Shown in pieces: positions 1 to 7,828 of a DNA stretch of 24,607 nucleotides. Source of the stretch: Bacteroidales bacterium UBA4893 (GTDB lineage Bacteria > Bacteroidota > Bacteroidia > Bacteroidales > P3); assembly GCA_002399025.1 (NCBI GenBank), contig DHCV01000012.1:1-24607 (forward strand). Reading direction: 5' to 3'. Position 1 is the first letter of the stretch; each line of letters opens with the position of its first letter. The notes below the pieces were generated by a model that made no database searches, was not told where the DNA came from, and saw only the letters and a list, made by a program, of their open reading frames with translations. A program made the translations under genes and the position numbers.

Positions 1-27
1 ATTAAAAATGTCCATTACTCCTATATT

Positions 28-79
28 AATCATAATTAAAAATATGAAGGACTTATTTTTAATTATGATTGAGTTTTTT
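28..79 (+). terminator. Perfect 16-bp inverted repeat followed by T6, probable terminator
   Basis: Bases 28-43 and 55-70 are perfect inverted copies around an 11-nt loop. On the plus strand the stem is followed after GAG by six T (74-79), as in a rho-independent terminator. It would end a gene lying left of the window. The stem has no G+C-rich core, so an unrelated palindrome cannot be excluded. A smaller hairpin, ATTGAG-T6-CTCAAT (68-85), overlaps its right arm. Confidence 0.5.
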
Positions 80-474
80 CTCAATAACTAATTTACTCGC
101 TATTTTTCGTTTGGAAACTTGGAAACTTTACTTAATAAACAGAACTCTATTCAAAAGTTTAATAGTTAAGGTAACCCTAAGTAAAACTTGGGAGTTACAC
201 ATAACTTTGCTATAAAAATTGGGGTTGCATTTATAACTCTTTATTTCATTTTACTGAAATCAAGTAATAATTTTTTCTTTCTTCGTTTTAATTTACTGAA
301 ACAAGGTTTTATTTTACTCTCTCTTTATTCTAATGGAATAGAATTCATACAAAATATCATATCAATCTACAATTTTCACATTACCCACCATTCTATCAAT
401 ACTTTACTCTTTCAAAATATTCATATTCATTTATTCAAACCTATACATATAGAATGAATAAATATTTAATCATC

Positions 475-520
475 ATAGAATATTCCCCAACACTTAGTTG
501 GGGGAATATTCTATCTTTTC
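475..520 (+). terminator. Stem-loop terminator with 14-bp stem
   Basis: Bases 475-488 and 501-514 are perfect inverted copies containing a CCCC/GGGG core, with a 12-nt loop. On the plus strand the stem is followed by CTTTTCTTCTTT, giving a plausible rho-independent terminator. The transcript it ends is unclear because no convincing plus-strand gene lies upstream within the window. It could end readthrough from left of the window or a small untranslated RNA. Confidence 0.55.
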
Positions 521-604
521 TTCTTTAATTATAAATATTCAAGCTATACTTGTAAACTTTACTGGCTATTTAATTGAAAAAGTAATTGATATTTCTATAT
601 TTAC

Positions 605-665
605 ATGAAAAATAAAAAGCTTAAAATACATATCTTATATAAATAAGGATATATATTTTAAGCTT
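605..665 (-). terminator. Terminator of the long minus-strand gene cluster
   Basis: Bases 617-636 and 645-665 form an imperfect 20-bp stem (one bulge, one mismatch) around AAGCTTAAAATA/TATTTTAAGCTT. Read on the minus strand the stem is followed by TTTTTATTTTT. It sits about 50 bases after the stop of the PLP-enzyme gene, the last gene of the minus-strand cluster. Confidence 0.75.
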
Positions 666-717
666 ATATGAAGAGATTACTATTTAGATTGAAATAATAA
701 TCTCCAGAAAGTCTATA

Positions 718-1926
718 TTAAATATATTTCAATTCTCTTAGAGAAGCTTCAATTACTTTAAATGTAGCTTCCATATCATTGTCAAGACCTACAGAATAAC
801 GAACCAAACCTTCACTCATTCCCATTTCTTTTTGTATTTCATCTGGCAATTCGGAAGATGTTGATTTGCCTGAACAAGAGAATAATGTACGGAAATATCC
901 TAATGATACAGCAAGATAACCAACTCCTTTTTCTTGCATTTTTTCCATAAATTTATTTGCTTTTTCTGCAGTTTCAAGGTCTATTGCAATCATACCGCCA
1001 TATCCAAAGCCTGCATTCATTTGCTGATTCATCAATTGATGGTCTCTATGTTCTGGTAAACCTGGATAGTTTGCTTTAATGCCAATATCATTAAATCTCT
1101 TAGCTAAATACAATGCGTTGCGACTGTGTTGTTGCATACGAATGTGTAAAGTGTATAGATTTTTAAGGATAGATGTTGAGCGATAACTATCTAAAACTGG
1201 TCCTAAAAGCATTGCTGTTCCATCGTTAACATCAATCAATGAATTAATAAATTCACCATCAGCACAAATTGCTCCTGCAACGCAGTCATTCTTACCATTT
1301 ACAAACTTAGTCATTGAATAAACAACAACATGAGCTCCCAAAACATAAGGAGAGAAAATCATTGGAGTAAATGTATTGTCAACAATAAGCCTTGCACCTA
1401 CAGTATCAGATAGTTTTCTTAGCTCTCCAATATTTGAAATTCTGAGAAGAGGATTAGACATTGTTTCTGTATAAACCACCTTTGTATTTGGTTTGATTGC
1501 AGCTTTTACTTGTTCTAGATTAGTTGTATCAACAAATGTTACTTCTATTCCGAATTTCTTTACATAATTATTTAAGAACGCAAATGTTCCTCCATAAACT
1601 GTCATTGAAGCAACAATATGATCTCCCTTTTGAACGCATTGTAACAATGCAGATGTTATTGCTCCCATTCCAGATCCAGTAACCCATGCAGCTTCAGTTC
1701 CTTCCATTGCTGCTAATGCTTTACATAATGAAAGATTTGAAGGATTCCAATGGCGAGAATAAAGGAAATAACCTTCAGTCTCTCCATGGAAAGTGTCTGT
1801 CATTGTTTGTCCGTAAGGGAAACAAAATGTTGCAGAATCATTAATATTTGGATTTATACCTCTTTCTGCAGAAATTTCAGCAACAGAATTAATTGCCATT
1901 GCTGGATCAAATTTTTTATTTAACAT
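718..1926 (-). CDS. Cys/Met-metabolism PLP-dependent enzyme (cystathionine synthase/lyase or methionine gamma-lyase family)
   Basis: A 402-residue PLP-dependent enzyme of the trans-sulfuration family, close to the usual length of about 390-400. Visible family features are the YSRHWNPS motif (Y56, R58, phosphate contacts from the partner subunit), GSGMGAI (84-90), the Tyr stacking on PLP in TVYGGTF (Y111), D183 in VDNTF (pyridine nitrogen), the Schiff-base lysine K207 in SMTKF, and the substrate-carboxylate arginine R376 in GLVRYSVG. The family covers cystathionine gamma-synthase, cystathionine beta/gamma-lyase and methionine gamma-lyase. The cysteine that classical methionine gamma-lyases have in TLYGCTF is Gly113 here, and the usual LGG-x-E-x-L-x-x-HPA loop is replaced by LGYFRTLFSCSG (342-353). 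The exact reaction is therefore not assigned. The gene starts 12 bases after the fabG-like stop and is probably co-transcribed with it. Confidence 0.88.
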   Translation of the reverse strand: MLNKKFDPAMAINSVAEISAERGINPNINDSATFCFPYGQTMTDTFHGETEGYFLYSRHWNPSNLSLCKALAAMEGTEAAWVTGSGMGAITSALLQCVQKGDHIVASMTVYGGTFAFLNNYVKKFGIEVTFVDTTNLEQVKAAIKPNTKVVYTETMSNPLLRISNIGELRKLSDTVGARLIVDNTFTPMIFSPYVLGAHVVVYSMTKFVNGKNDCVAGAICADGEFINSLIDVNDGTAMLLGPVLDSYRSTSILKNLYTLHIRMQQHSRNALYLAKRFNDIGIKANYPGLPEHRDHQLMNQQMNAGFGYGGMIAIDLETAEKANKFMEKMQEKGVGYLAVSLGYFRTLFSCSGKSTSSELPDEIQKEMGMSEGLVRYSVGLDNDMEATFKVIEASLRELKYI

Positions 1927-1938
1927 GATATTATATTT

Positions 1939-2685
1939 TTAACAATTCATTGCACCACAAACGTTAATAACTTGTCCACTTACATAACTGGATAAGTCAC
2001 TTCCCAAGAATACGCAAACTTTTGCAACTTCCTCAGGCAATCCACCTCTACGAAGAGGTATTTTCTTTTCCCAATCTTTTCGAACATCTTCTGGTAATTG
2101 AGCAGTCATATCAGTAATGATAAATCCTGGAGCCACAGCATTGGAACGAATATTTCTTGAACCAAGCTCTTGAGCTATACTCTTAGTAAAACCAATAATT
2201 CCAGCCTTTGATGCTGAATAATTACTTTGACCAGCATTTCCACTTACGCCAACAACAGAACTCATATTTATAATTGAACCGCTCTTCTGCTTAAGCATAA
2301 TCTTCTGACAAGCATGTGTTAGATTGAAGACACTCTTTAGATTAATATTCATAACCAAATCCCAATCCTTTTCCTGCATTCTCATAAGCAAATTATCACG
2401 CGTAATTCCAGCATTATTAACTAAAATATCTATCCTTCCAAACTCCTGTGCAACTGCTTCAACCAACTGAGCACTTTCTTCAAAAGAGGATGCATTGGAT
2501 GCATAACCTATTGCCTTAACTCCAAAAGCTAATAATTCTTTTTCACATTGCTCCATGTTTTCATCTCTTCTAACATCAGTAAAAGCAATATTACAACCTT
2601 GACTTGCATAACTAATGGCTATTGCTTTTCCTATCCCACGAGAAGCACCCGTAATAAGAGCTACTTTATTTTCAAGTAATTTCAT
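1939..2685 (-). CDS. fabG: SDR-family oxidoreductase, 3-oxoacyl-ACP reductase FabG-like
   Basis: A 248-residue classical short-chain dehydrogenase, the normal length for FabG, which reduces 3-oxoacyl-ACP with NADPH in fatty acid elongation. Visible are the dinucleotide-binding TGASRGIG (12-19), NNAG (90-93), catalytic N114, the S143/Y156/K160 triad (SS...YSASK), and PGFIITDM (187-194), which is typical of FabG. The C-terminus NVCGAMNC departs from the common NVxGGMxM ending. It is the first gene of a two-gene unit with the PLP enzyme 12 bases downstream, and a TACCTTTG promoter box lies 31 bases upstream of the ATG. No other fatty-acid genes are nearby, so a related SDR acting on another substrate is possible. 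The SDR assignment is certain, the FabG name likely. Confidence 0.85.
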   Translation of the reverse strand: MKLLENKVALITGASRGIGKAIAISYASQGCNIAFTDVRRDENMEQCEKELLAFGVKAIGYASNASSFEESAQLVEAVAQEFGRIDILVNNAGITRDNLLMRMQEKDWDLVMNINLKSVFNLTHACQKIMLKQKSGSIINMSSVVGVSGNAGQSNYSASKAGIIGFTKSIAQELGSRNIRSNAVAPGFIITDMTAQLPEDVRKDWEKKIPLRRGGLPEEVAKVCVFLGSDLSSYVSGQVINVCGAMNC

Positions 2686-2715
2686 ATTCTATTAGTATTT
2701 TAAAATTATTTTTTG

Positions 2716-2749
2716 CAAAGGTAAGCAAAAAATACAAATCAAAAGCCAA
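2716..2749 (-). promoter_or_regulatory. Bacteroidota-type promoter for the fabG-like gene
   Basis: On the minus strand TACCTTTG (2723-2716) fits the -7 consensus TAnnTTTG, and a TTG (2749-2747) lies 23 bases upstream as a possible -33 element. The -7 box ends 31 bases before the ATG, a normal leader length for this phylum. Confidence 0.5.
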
Positions 2750-2790
2750 TTTATATGAATTAAGAGTAGGAAATCACCCTTGAGAATGGG

Positions 2791-3540
2791 TTAAATTCGC
2801 CTTAACTTGGCAACTGTATAAAGAAATCGGAATATCATTAGGAAATTAAACCAAAGAGTAGGAATTAGTCCATAATATTTTTTCATAATAAGGAATCTTT
2901 CTTTGTTAGCCTTCAAAATATTTTTCCTTGAAAGCCCTCCTTCCAAATAACAAGTTATCTTATATTTGGTGCCCAAAATATATTTTGCCCTTTTGAAAGA
3001 CTCCAACACCCACTCATAATCAGCAGCTATCTTAAATTTAAGGTTATATTCAGGAGCTATCTCTCTTTTAACCAAAACTGATTGATGACAAACAAGCATT
3101 CCCATTCGAAAGTCTTTCCAGGTTAAATTATTCTTTGTTTTCAATCTTCTGTCTCCTATCTGTTTTCCATTTTCATCAACAATCACTGTCTCTCCATAGT
3201 AAACATCTCTCATAAAAGACTCTTTAGAGAAAAAATAATTAAGGACATCAGACTTGCAAATTGTGTCTCCAGCATTTAAAAACCATACATAATCTCCAGT
3301 AGCCAAACTTATGCCCTTGTTCATAGCATCATAGAGTCCATTGTCCTTTTCAGAAATCCATTTTGTTACAACATCGGAATACTTCTCAACAATTTTTAAT
3401 GTCCCATCGGTTGATGCTCCATCAATAATTATTGATTCAATATTATTATAATCCTGCTTTTTAATACTCCTTAGAGTTCTTTCCAAAACCTTCTCAGCAT
3501 TGAAGGTTACTGTAATAATGGATACTTTTGGGTTAATCAT
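2791..3540 (-). CDS. Glycosyltransferase family 2
   Basis: A GT-A fold glycosyltransferase (249 residues from the ATG at 3540; the in-frame TTG one codon earlier is a less likely start). The N-terminus KVSIITVTFNAEKVL is the typical GT2 nucleotide-binding strand. IDGASTDGT and SEKDNGLYDAMNKG follow, then FLNAGD, the position of the usual DxD-type metal motif. Later, MLVCHQSVLVKR and AADYEWVL match the acceptor and catalytic region of WcaA-like enzymes. It presumably adds one sugar to a surface glycan at the inner face of the cytoplasmic membrane; donor and acceptor cannot be read from sequence. It is the last glycan gene of the cluster, separated from the next one upstream by a 486-base gap, and about 105 bases before the fabG-like gene. 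Confidence 0.88.
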   Translation of the reverse strand: MINPKVSIITVTFNAEKVLERTLRSIKKQDYNNIESIIIDGASTDGTLKIVEKYSDVVTKWISEKDNGLYDAMNKGISLATGDYVWFLNAGDTICKSDVLNYFFSKESFMRDVYYGETVIVDENGKQIGDRRLKTKNNLTWKDFRMGMLVCHQSVLVKREIAPEYNLKFKIAADYEWVLESFKRAKYILGTKYKITCYLEGGLSRKNILKANKERFLIMKKYYGLIPTLWFNFLMIFRFLYTVAKLRRI

Positions 3541-4026
3541 CAAATATATGTTTTAAATTATAGAAGAATCATATTAAAGTTATTAGTTTGCTATTGTAAT
3601 TTTGAACAATACACTTTTCATTTGGATTTACAACTATGCAAATTTCATATTTATTTTCAGCAAACTTCAAATTTAAAAAAGTTTTTAATTAATTAATCAA
3701 TCATTTTATTATTTGTAAGACTTTTCTTTATTATTTATCTAACAAATAAATCCTTCCGACTTTATGTAAATATATTATTTCCCTTAATAAAGGAATACAA
3801 AATAAAACAAAATTCCCTATTCTATTACTCTAATAACTAGGCAAAAATAAAAATAAATTTATTATAATCAGATATTTTTGACGAAAATTTCAAAAATAAT
3901 TACATATTAGTTATTAATCGTTGATGTTTTCTAAACACTTAATACAACCTCTCATTGATTTCATCTCAAGCAAAACTATTTTCAAAACAAAAATATATTG
4001 GGTATTTTAGATATTGAGAATTATTA
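3541..4026. other. 486-base AT-rich gap inside the glycan gene cluster
   Basis: No open frame of useful length with a recognisable product is seen on either strand. Several sequences fit TAnnTTTG on the minus strand (for example 3668-3675 and 3971-3978) and could promote the GT2 gene, but such matches are expected by chance in DNA this AT-rich. The other glycan genes upstream are tightly packed, so the gap may mark a lost gene or an independent promoter region. Confidence 0.5.
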
Positions 4027-5067
4027 TTATTCTTGATCAATCTTATTTAAAACTGCTTTAAACATTTCTCCGTTACGAATTTTTTGTGCAAAAATTTTAA
4101 CATTCTCTTCTATTTTTTTCTTTTCTTCTTTTGAAACAGAAAGTATCTTCTCCTCTAATTCGTATAATGAGTTGATTAATAATCCCAAATGATTTTCTTC
4201 TACAAACTTAGCAATACCTGATTCTTCCCATACTATCAAGGGCATATTAGCAGCAATATATAATATTGCTTTAGAAGGTATAGTGATTCTAAGATATTGC
4301 CCATGAAGGTTATTTATATCATTGTTATCTAATCCATTTCCATCCCAAACAAGTCCCCAATCTCCATGTACCTCACTTATTTTTCTAAATGGAAATCCTT
4401 TTCTATATTCAATCCAATTGGGGCTAGTAGAATTATTGGATATTCCATAGACCAATAATTTAATTTTACTATAGTTTAGTTTTTCTAATTGATTTATGAA
4501 TGTAGCCTTATTATAGTTTCCTGCAAAAGCAACTCTATAATTTTCTTTTCCATTTGTTAAAGGTGCTGAATCTTCTGTAAGAAAGTCAAAAAAATGAATT
4601 ATCTCAGCAGGAGTTTTAACTCCCACTTCCCTACATCTTTTTAGCATATTAGATGTTTGAAATATTAATTTATCTGCAGAATTTAGATTATTAAGATCTT
4701 TAGTTAAGTACTTATTCATACCCCTAAAATAATCTATATCTGTACACAACAATGTAATATAACATTTCTTTTTATGCAATAAAAAGAAGAAAATAGGTAA
4801 TAATATACCAAATGGATTAGGGTAAATAAATAGTAACTTGGAGTTTTTAGGTATCTGTATTAAAGATTTAATGAATATTGGTATTTTAATAAGATTATAA
4901 CGCAATTTAGTAATTAAGTTATCCTTTCCTTTACAAAAAAAATCATAGGAATCTATCTTTTGTAGATATAATCTATATCCACATTCGCTCGCTATCTTTA
5001 CAGTATCTTCATATAATGGAATTGCATTTTTTCCCCTCTGCAAGTAATTAACAATTATCTTCTCCAT
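4027..5067 (-). CDS. Galactofuranosyltransferase / Gtf3-like glycosyltransferase
   Basis: A 346-residue GT-B type transferase from the ATG at 5067; an in-frame GTG two codons earlier is the alternative start. The C-terminal half carries the block HGDWGLVWDG (234-243), then HGQYLR (255-260), IPSKAILYIAANMPLIVW and an AKFVEENHLG stretch. This block is characteristic of the WbbI beta-1,6-galactofuranosyltransferase and Gtf3 group, which use a nucleotide sugar to extend O-antigen, capsule or glycoprotein glycans. The N-terminal half has a hydrophobic stretch near residues 86-97 (ILLPIFFFLL), probably for membrane association. It lies 133 bases downstream of the DUF5672 gene with its own TATATTTG box between them. 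The family is fairly sure; the sugar transferred is not. Confidence 0.8.
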   Translation of the reverse strand: MEKIIVNYLQRGKNAIPLYEDTVKIASECGYRLYLQKIDSYDFFCKGKDNLITKLRYNLIKIPIFIKSLIQIPKNSKLLFIYPNPFGILLPIFFFLLHKKKCYITLLCTDIDYFRGMNKYLTKDLNNLNSADKLIFQTSNMLKRCREVGVKTPAEIIHFFDFLTEDSAPLTNGKENYRVAFAGNYNKATFINQLEKLNYSKIKLLVYGISNNSTSPNWIEYRKGFPFRKISEVHGDWGLVWDGNGLDNNDINNLHGQYLRITIPSKAILYIAANMPLIVWEESGIAKFVEENHLGLLINSLYELEEKILSVSKEEKKKIEENVKIFAQKIRNGEMFKAVLNKIDQE

Positions 5068-5135
5068 ATTCACATATTACTAATATATAATCCTATATAA
5101 AATAAAAACCTTTACTCTGTTTAAAATAAGTCATG

Positions 5136-5143
5136 CAAATATA
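5136..5143 (-). promoter_or_regulatory. Candidate -7 promoter box upstream of the Gtf3-like gene
   Basis: On the minus strand TATATTTG fits TAnnTTTG and stands about 68 bases before the ATG at 5067, within a 133-base gap. No clear -33 TTTG is visible at the right distance, so this is a weak call. Confidence 0.35.
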
Positions 5144-5200
5144 CTAACTTTTTCTGTCAGTAAATGAAACTATTACTACAATACTAAAAATGGGAGACAA

Positions 5201-5989
5201 TTATTTAATGAATTTACTCCAAAAACTATTAAATTCATTTTTCTCAAAAGCATGACATGCAAAAGGAAGTTTATTATTATTTAAAACATATAAATAAGAA
5301 GGAGACTTTTCAAAAGCAAAATCAATTGCTAATGGAATATCAGGAACTTTTATTCCCATATTTAAATAATCAGATAAATATATCAAAAAATAATCCTCAT
5401 TTATTTTATATTTAAAGAAGAATGTACAGATAAATGAAATTATAGCACTCTTGTATTTTGGCGCATTAAAACTTTTGAAATAATCATAATAGAATTTGTA
5501 GTTCAGTTTATAATTTTTTTTATTAGTAACTTCAATAAACTTAGAAACCTTTCTTAATGATAATCCTCCATTACCTACTTTCCAAAGTGATTTGCCATCC
5601 TCATAACTCTTATGATCTTCAAACCAAGGAGAACCAATATAATCGTAATTCAAATTACACCAATAATCCAAGTCATTTCTAAAAACGTATGCATCCAACT
5701 GATAAATAAGCATGTAATCATAATCCTTAAAGCTCAAATAAAAATCCTGACACATCATTAGCTTGTTATAGCCTCTTAGAGAGGAAAAATAACTTCTATC
5801 AAAATAAGAAAATTGAATATCTTTATTATTTCTCTTAGATATTTCCTTGTAAATATATAAATCTAATTCCCTAAAAGTAACTATATAAATATCATATTTA
5901 CTCAGAGTTCTTAAACATTTATCAAAGGAAATAATCTCATATTCTGATGGATTTGATTTATATATAGGAATAAGAATAGATGTTCTCAT
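5201..5989 (-). CDS. DUF5672 family protein, putative glycosyltransferase
   Basis: A 262-residue protein recognised by the DUF5672 pattern: YNKLM-x7-F (74-85), LIYQLDAYVF (94-103, with an acidic residue at the place of a GT-A DxD-like motif), WCNLNYDYIGSPWF (110-123) and VGNGGLSLR (138-146). The family is found in surface-polysaccharide loci and is thought to contain glycosyltransferases, but biochemical evidence is thin. The start codon overlaps the upstream methyltransferase stop in an ATGA arrangement (5986-5989), which implies translational coupling. It has no signal peptide, so it should act in the cytoplasm, presumably on the same glycan as its neighbours. Confidence 0.82.
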   Translation of the reverse strand: MRTSILIPIYKSNPSEYEIISFDKCLRTLSKYDIYIVTFRELDLYIYKEISKRNNKDIQFSYFDRSYFSSLRGYNKLMMCQDFYLSFKDYDYMLIYQLDAYVFRNDLDYWCNLNYDYIGSPWFEDHKSYEDGKSLWKVGNGGLSLRKVSKFIEVTNKKNYKLNYKFYYDYFKSFNAPKYKSAIISFICTFFFKYKINEDYFLIYLSDYLNMGIKVPDIPLAIDFAFEKSPSYLYVLNNNKLPFACHAFEKNEFNSFWSKFIK

Positions 5990-6786
5990 TTCCTAAACTT
6001 CTTATTTGGGAACATTAAAGAATAGAAAAAATAAGAGATATCCTCCAAAAGTAACTTAATAAATAAAAAGAATTTTGGCCTTCTTATCATTTTCTTTGCT
6101 GAAACACATGCCTCATTACGTTTCCAACTTGTAAAAAACTCATAGGTAAAAGCGTCTTTACGAATTATTACAAACAATGCAATAAGAGGATGTTTAATCA
6201 TAAACTTCTTAAATTCAGTACATGCTGGAGCTTTAAATTTCACATCACATTCAACTAATTTCATGTTAAGGTTTGATAACATTTTATCAACAGTTTTCCA
6301 TGTAAAGAAATGAATATGTGTATCATCAAGCAGCCCCCAGTCTCTGTATGTAAAATCTCCATCATAAAGACTAAATATCACTGCACTATGTGAAATATTA
6401 GGTATAGACAATAATAATTCCCCTTCAGACTTCAAAAACTCAATTGCTTTGGTTAATGTATGTTCTGGTTGTCTAAGATGCTCCAATACATCTGCCAAAA
6501 TAATATAATCGAATTCACCCTCAACCTGTTCGCACCATAAGTCTTCATCTAAATTAGCAACAATTGTCTTTTCGGAGAATTCAATAGTATTCTTAGCCAT
6601 TTCTGGATTTAATTCGACACAAGTTATAGAGCAATTCAGATCATTTTTAAAATACTTAGTCATATAGCCTGTTGCAGCTCCAAGCTCCAAAATTCTTGTA
6701 TTTGGTTTAATCCATCTCAACATCTTACGTTGATCCTTATTTATTATTCCAAAATTCTCTCCCCTATAATCTTTATAATCTGCCAT
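5986..6786 (-). CDS. Class I SAM-dependent methyltransferase
   Basis: A 266-residue protein with a Rossmann-type methyltransferase core. Motif I is ILELGAATGYM (32-42), the acidic SAM-ribose contact is in CVELN (56-60), and FDYIILADVLEHLR (92-105) is the motif IV region typical of Methyltransf_11/23 proteins. A basic, aromatic C-terminal tail of about 70 residues follows and may contact membrane. Members in glycan clusters methylate sugars or lipid-linked intermediates; the acceptor is unknown here. The gene lies 22 bases after the UDP-glucuronate decarboxylase gene and overlaps the DUF5672 gene by 4 bases, so the three are almost certainly one transcript. Confidence 0.87.
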   Translation of the reverse strand: MADYKDYRGENFGIINKDQRKMLRWIKPNTRILELGAATGYMTKYFKNDLNCSITCVELNPEMAKNTIEFSEKTIVANLDEDLWCEQVEGEFDYIILADVLEHLRQPEHTLTKAIEFLKSEGELLLSIPNISHSAVIFSLYDGDFTYRDWGLLDDTHIHFFTWKTVDKMLSNLNMKLVECDVKFKAPACTEFKKFMIKHPLIALFVIIRKDAFTYEFFTSWKRNEACVSAKKMIRRPKFFLFIKLLLEDISYFFYSLMFPNKKFRK

Positions 6787-6808
6787 ATCTTAGTAATTAA
6801 TAGTTTAT

Positions 6809-7750
6809 TTATATATATCTCAAAGTAGCATCAAAATACTGAATTGTCTTAGTTAATCCTTCATTAAGCTGAATAGTAGGTTGCCAAGATAGTTTTTCCT
6901 TTGCCAAACTAATATCAGGTTTTCTTTGAGTTGGATCATCTGATGGCAGTGGAATATATTTTATTTTAGACCTAGAACCAGTCAATTCAATAACTTTCTT
7001 AGCGAGTTCTAAAATAGTAAATCCGTTTGGATTACCAATATTCACTGGACCAGTAAAACCTTTATCTGTTTGCATCATTCTAATCATTCCTTCCAAAAGA
7101 TCATCGACATACTGGAAACTTCTTGTTTGATAGCCATCTCCAGCAACAGTTATATCTTCTCCTTTAAGTGCTTGAACAATAAAATTACTTACAACCCTTC
7201 CATCATTTGGATGCATTTTAGGACCATAAGTATTAAATATTCTTATAACCTTTATGTCAACATTATTTTGTTTATGATAATCAAAAAATAGGGTTTCAGC
7301 ACATCTTTTACCTTCATCATAACAACTTCTTTCTCCAATTGGATTAACATTCCCCCAATATGTTTCAACTTGAGGATGAACCATTGGATCTCCATAAACT
7401 TCAGAAGTTGAGGCTTGAAGAATTCTTGCATTGATTCTTTTTGCCAAACCTAACATATTAAGAGCTCCCATTACAGAAGTTTTTATAGTTTTTATAGGAT
7501 TATACTGATAATGAATTGGTGAAGCAGGACAAGCCAAGTTATATATTTGATCAACCTCAATAAAGTAAGGAGTGCAGACATCATGACGTACAAGCTCAAA
7601 ATAAGGATTATCCAATAAATGAACAATATTTCTCTTACTTCCTGTAAAATAATTATCTAAACATATAACTTCATTACCCTCTTTTAATAATCTTTCACAA
7701 AGATGAGAGCCAATAAATCCTGCCCCTCCTGTTACAAGTATTTTCTTCAT
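6809..7750 (-). CDS. uxs: UDP-glucuronate decarboxylase (UDP-xylose synthase), extended SDR
   Basis: A 313-residue extended short-chain dehydrogenase, the usual length for bacterial UXS. It converts UDP-glucuronate to UDP-xylose with bound NAD. Visible are GGAGFIGS (8-15), LDNYFTGSKRN (31-41), the UXS-typical NLACPASPIHYQ (71-82), TSEVYGDP (115-122, with E117 at the catalytic Glu position), Y144/K148 in SCYDEGKR, and RIFNTYGPKMHPNDGR. These set it apart from UDP-glucose 4-epimerases and dTDP-glucose dehydratases. It supplies a nucleotide sugar for the surrounding transferases. No UDP-glucose dehydrogenase is in the window, so its substrate must come from elsewhere. It starts 78 bases after the flippase gene, with a possible TAAATTTG box in the gap. 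Confidence 0.93.
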   Translation of the reverse strand: MKKILVTGGAGFIGSHLCERLLKEGNEVICLDNYFTGSKRNIVHLLDNPYFELVRHDVCTPYFIEVDQIYNLACPASPIHYQYNPIKTIKTSVMGALNMLGLAKRINARILQASTSEVYGDPMVHPQVETYWGNVNPIGERSCYDEGKRCAETLFFDYHKQNNVDIKVIRIFNTYGPKMHPNDGRVVSNFIVQALKGEDITVAGDGYQTRSFQYVDDLLEGMIRMMQTDKGFTGPVNIGNPNGFTILELAKKVIELTGSRSKIKYIPLPSDDPTQRKPDISLAKEKLSWQPTIQLNEGLTKTIQYFDATLRYI

Positions 7751-7773
7751 TCTGAATTTAATTTAACGACCTG

Positions 7774-7781
7774 CAAATTTA
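7774..7781 (-). promoter_or_regulatory. Candidate -7 promoter box before uxs
   Basis: Minus-strand TAAATTTG fits TAnnTTTG and lies 23 bases before the uxs ATG in the 78-base gap after the flippase gene. No clear -33 element is seen. Confidence 0.35.
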
Positions 7782-7828
7782 ATAAATATATCTTTTAATT
7801 CTCAGTATGTGATAATAAAATCAGCCAG

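Larger units (their letters stand above)
1..717. other. AT-rich intergenic region without a convincing gene
   Basis: This stretch lies between the window edge and the end of the PLP-enzyme gene. It contains three stem-loops (28-79, 475-520, 617-665) and a short tandem duplication of GGAAACTT at 113-128. The only long open frame (188-457, plus) starts at a non-ATG codon and encodes a low-complexity F/I/N/H-rich chain with no recognisable domain, so it is not called. No RNA gene was recognised. Confidence 0.6.

Noticed and set aside
28..70. Transposon terminal inverted repeat
   Set aside because: The two arms are only 11 bases apart and a T run follows, so a hairpin terminator is the simpler reading. 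No transposase is present.
188..457. Plus-strand open frame of 89 codons
   Set aside because: It has no ATG start and encodes a low-complexity F/I/N/H-rich chain without a domain or a clear promoter. It fits random translation of AT-rich DNA.
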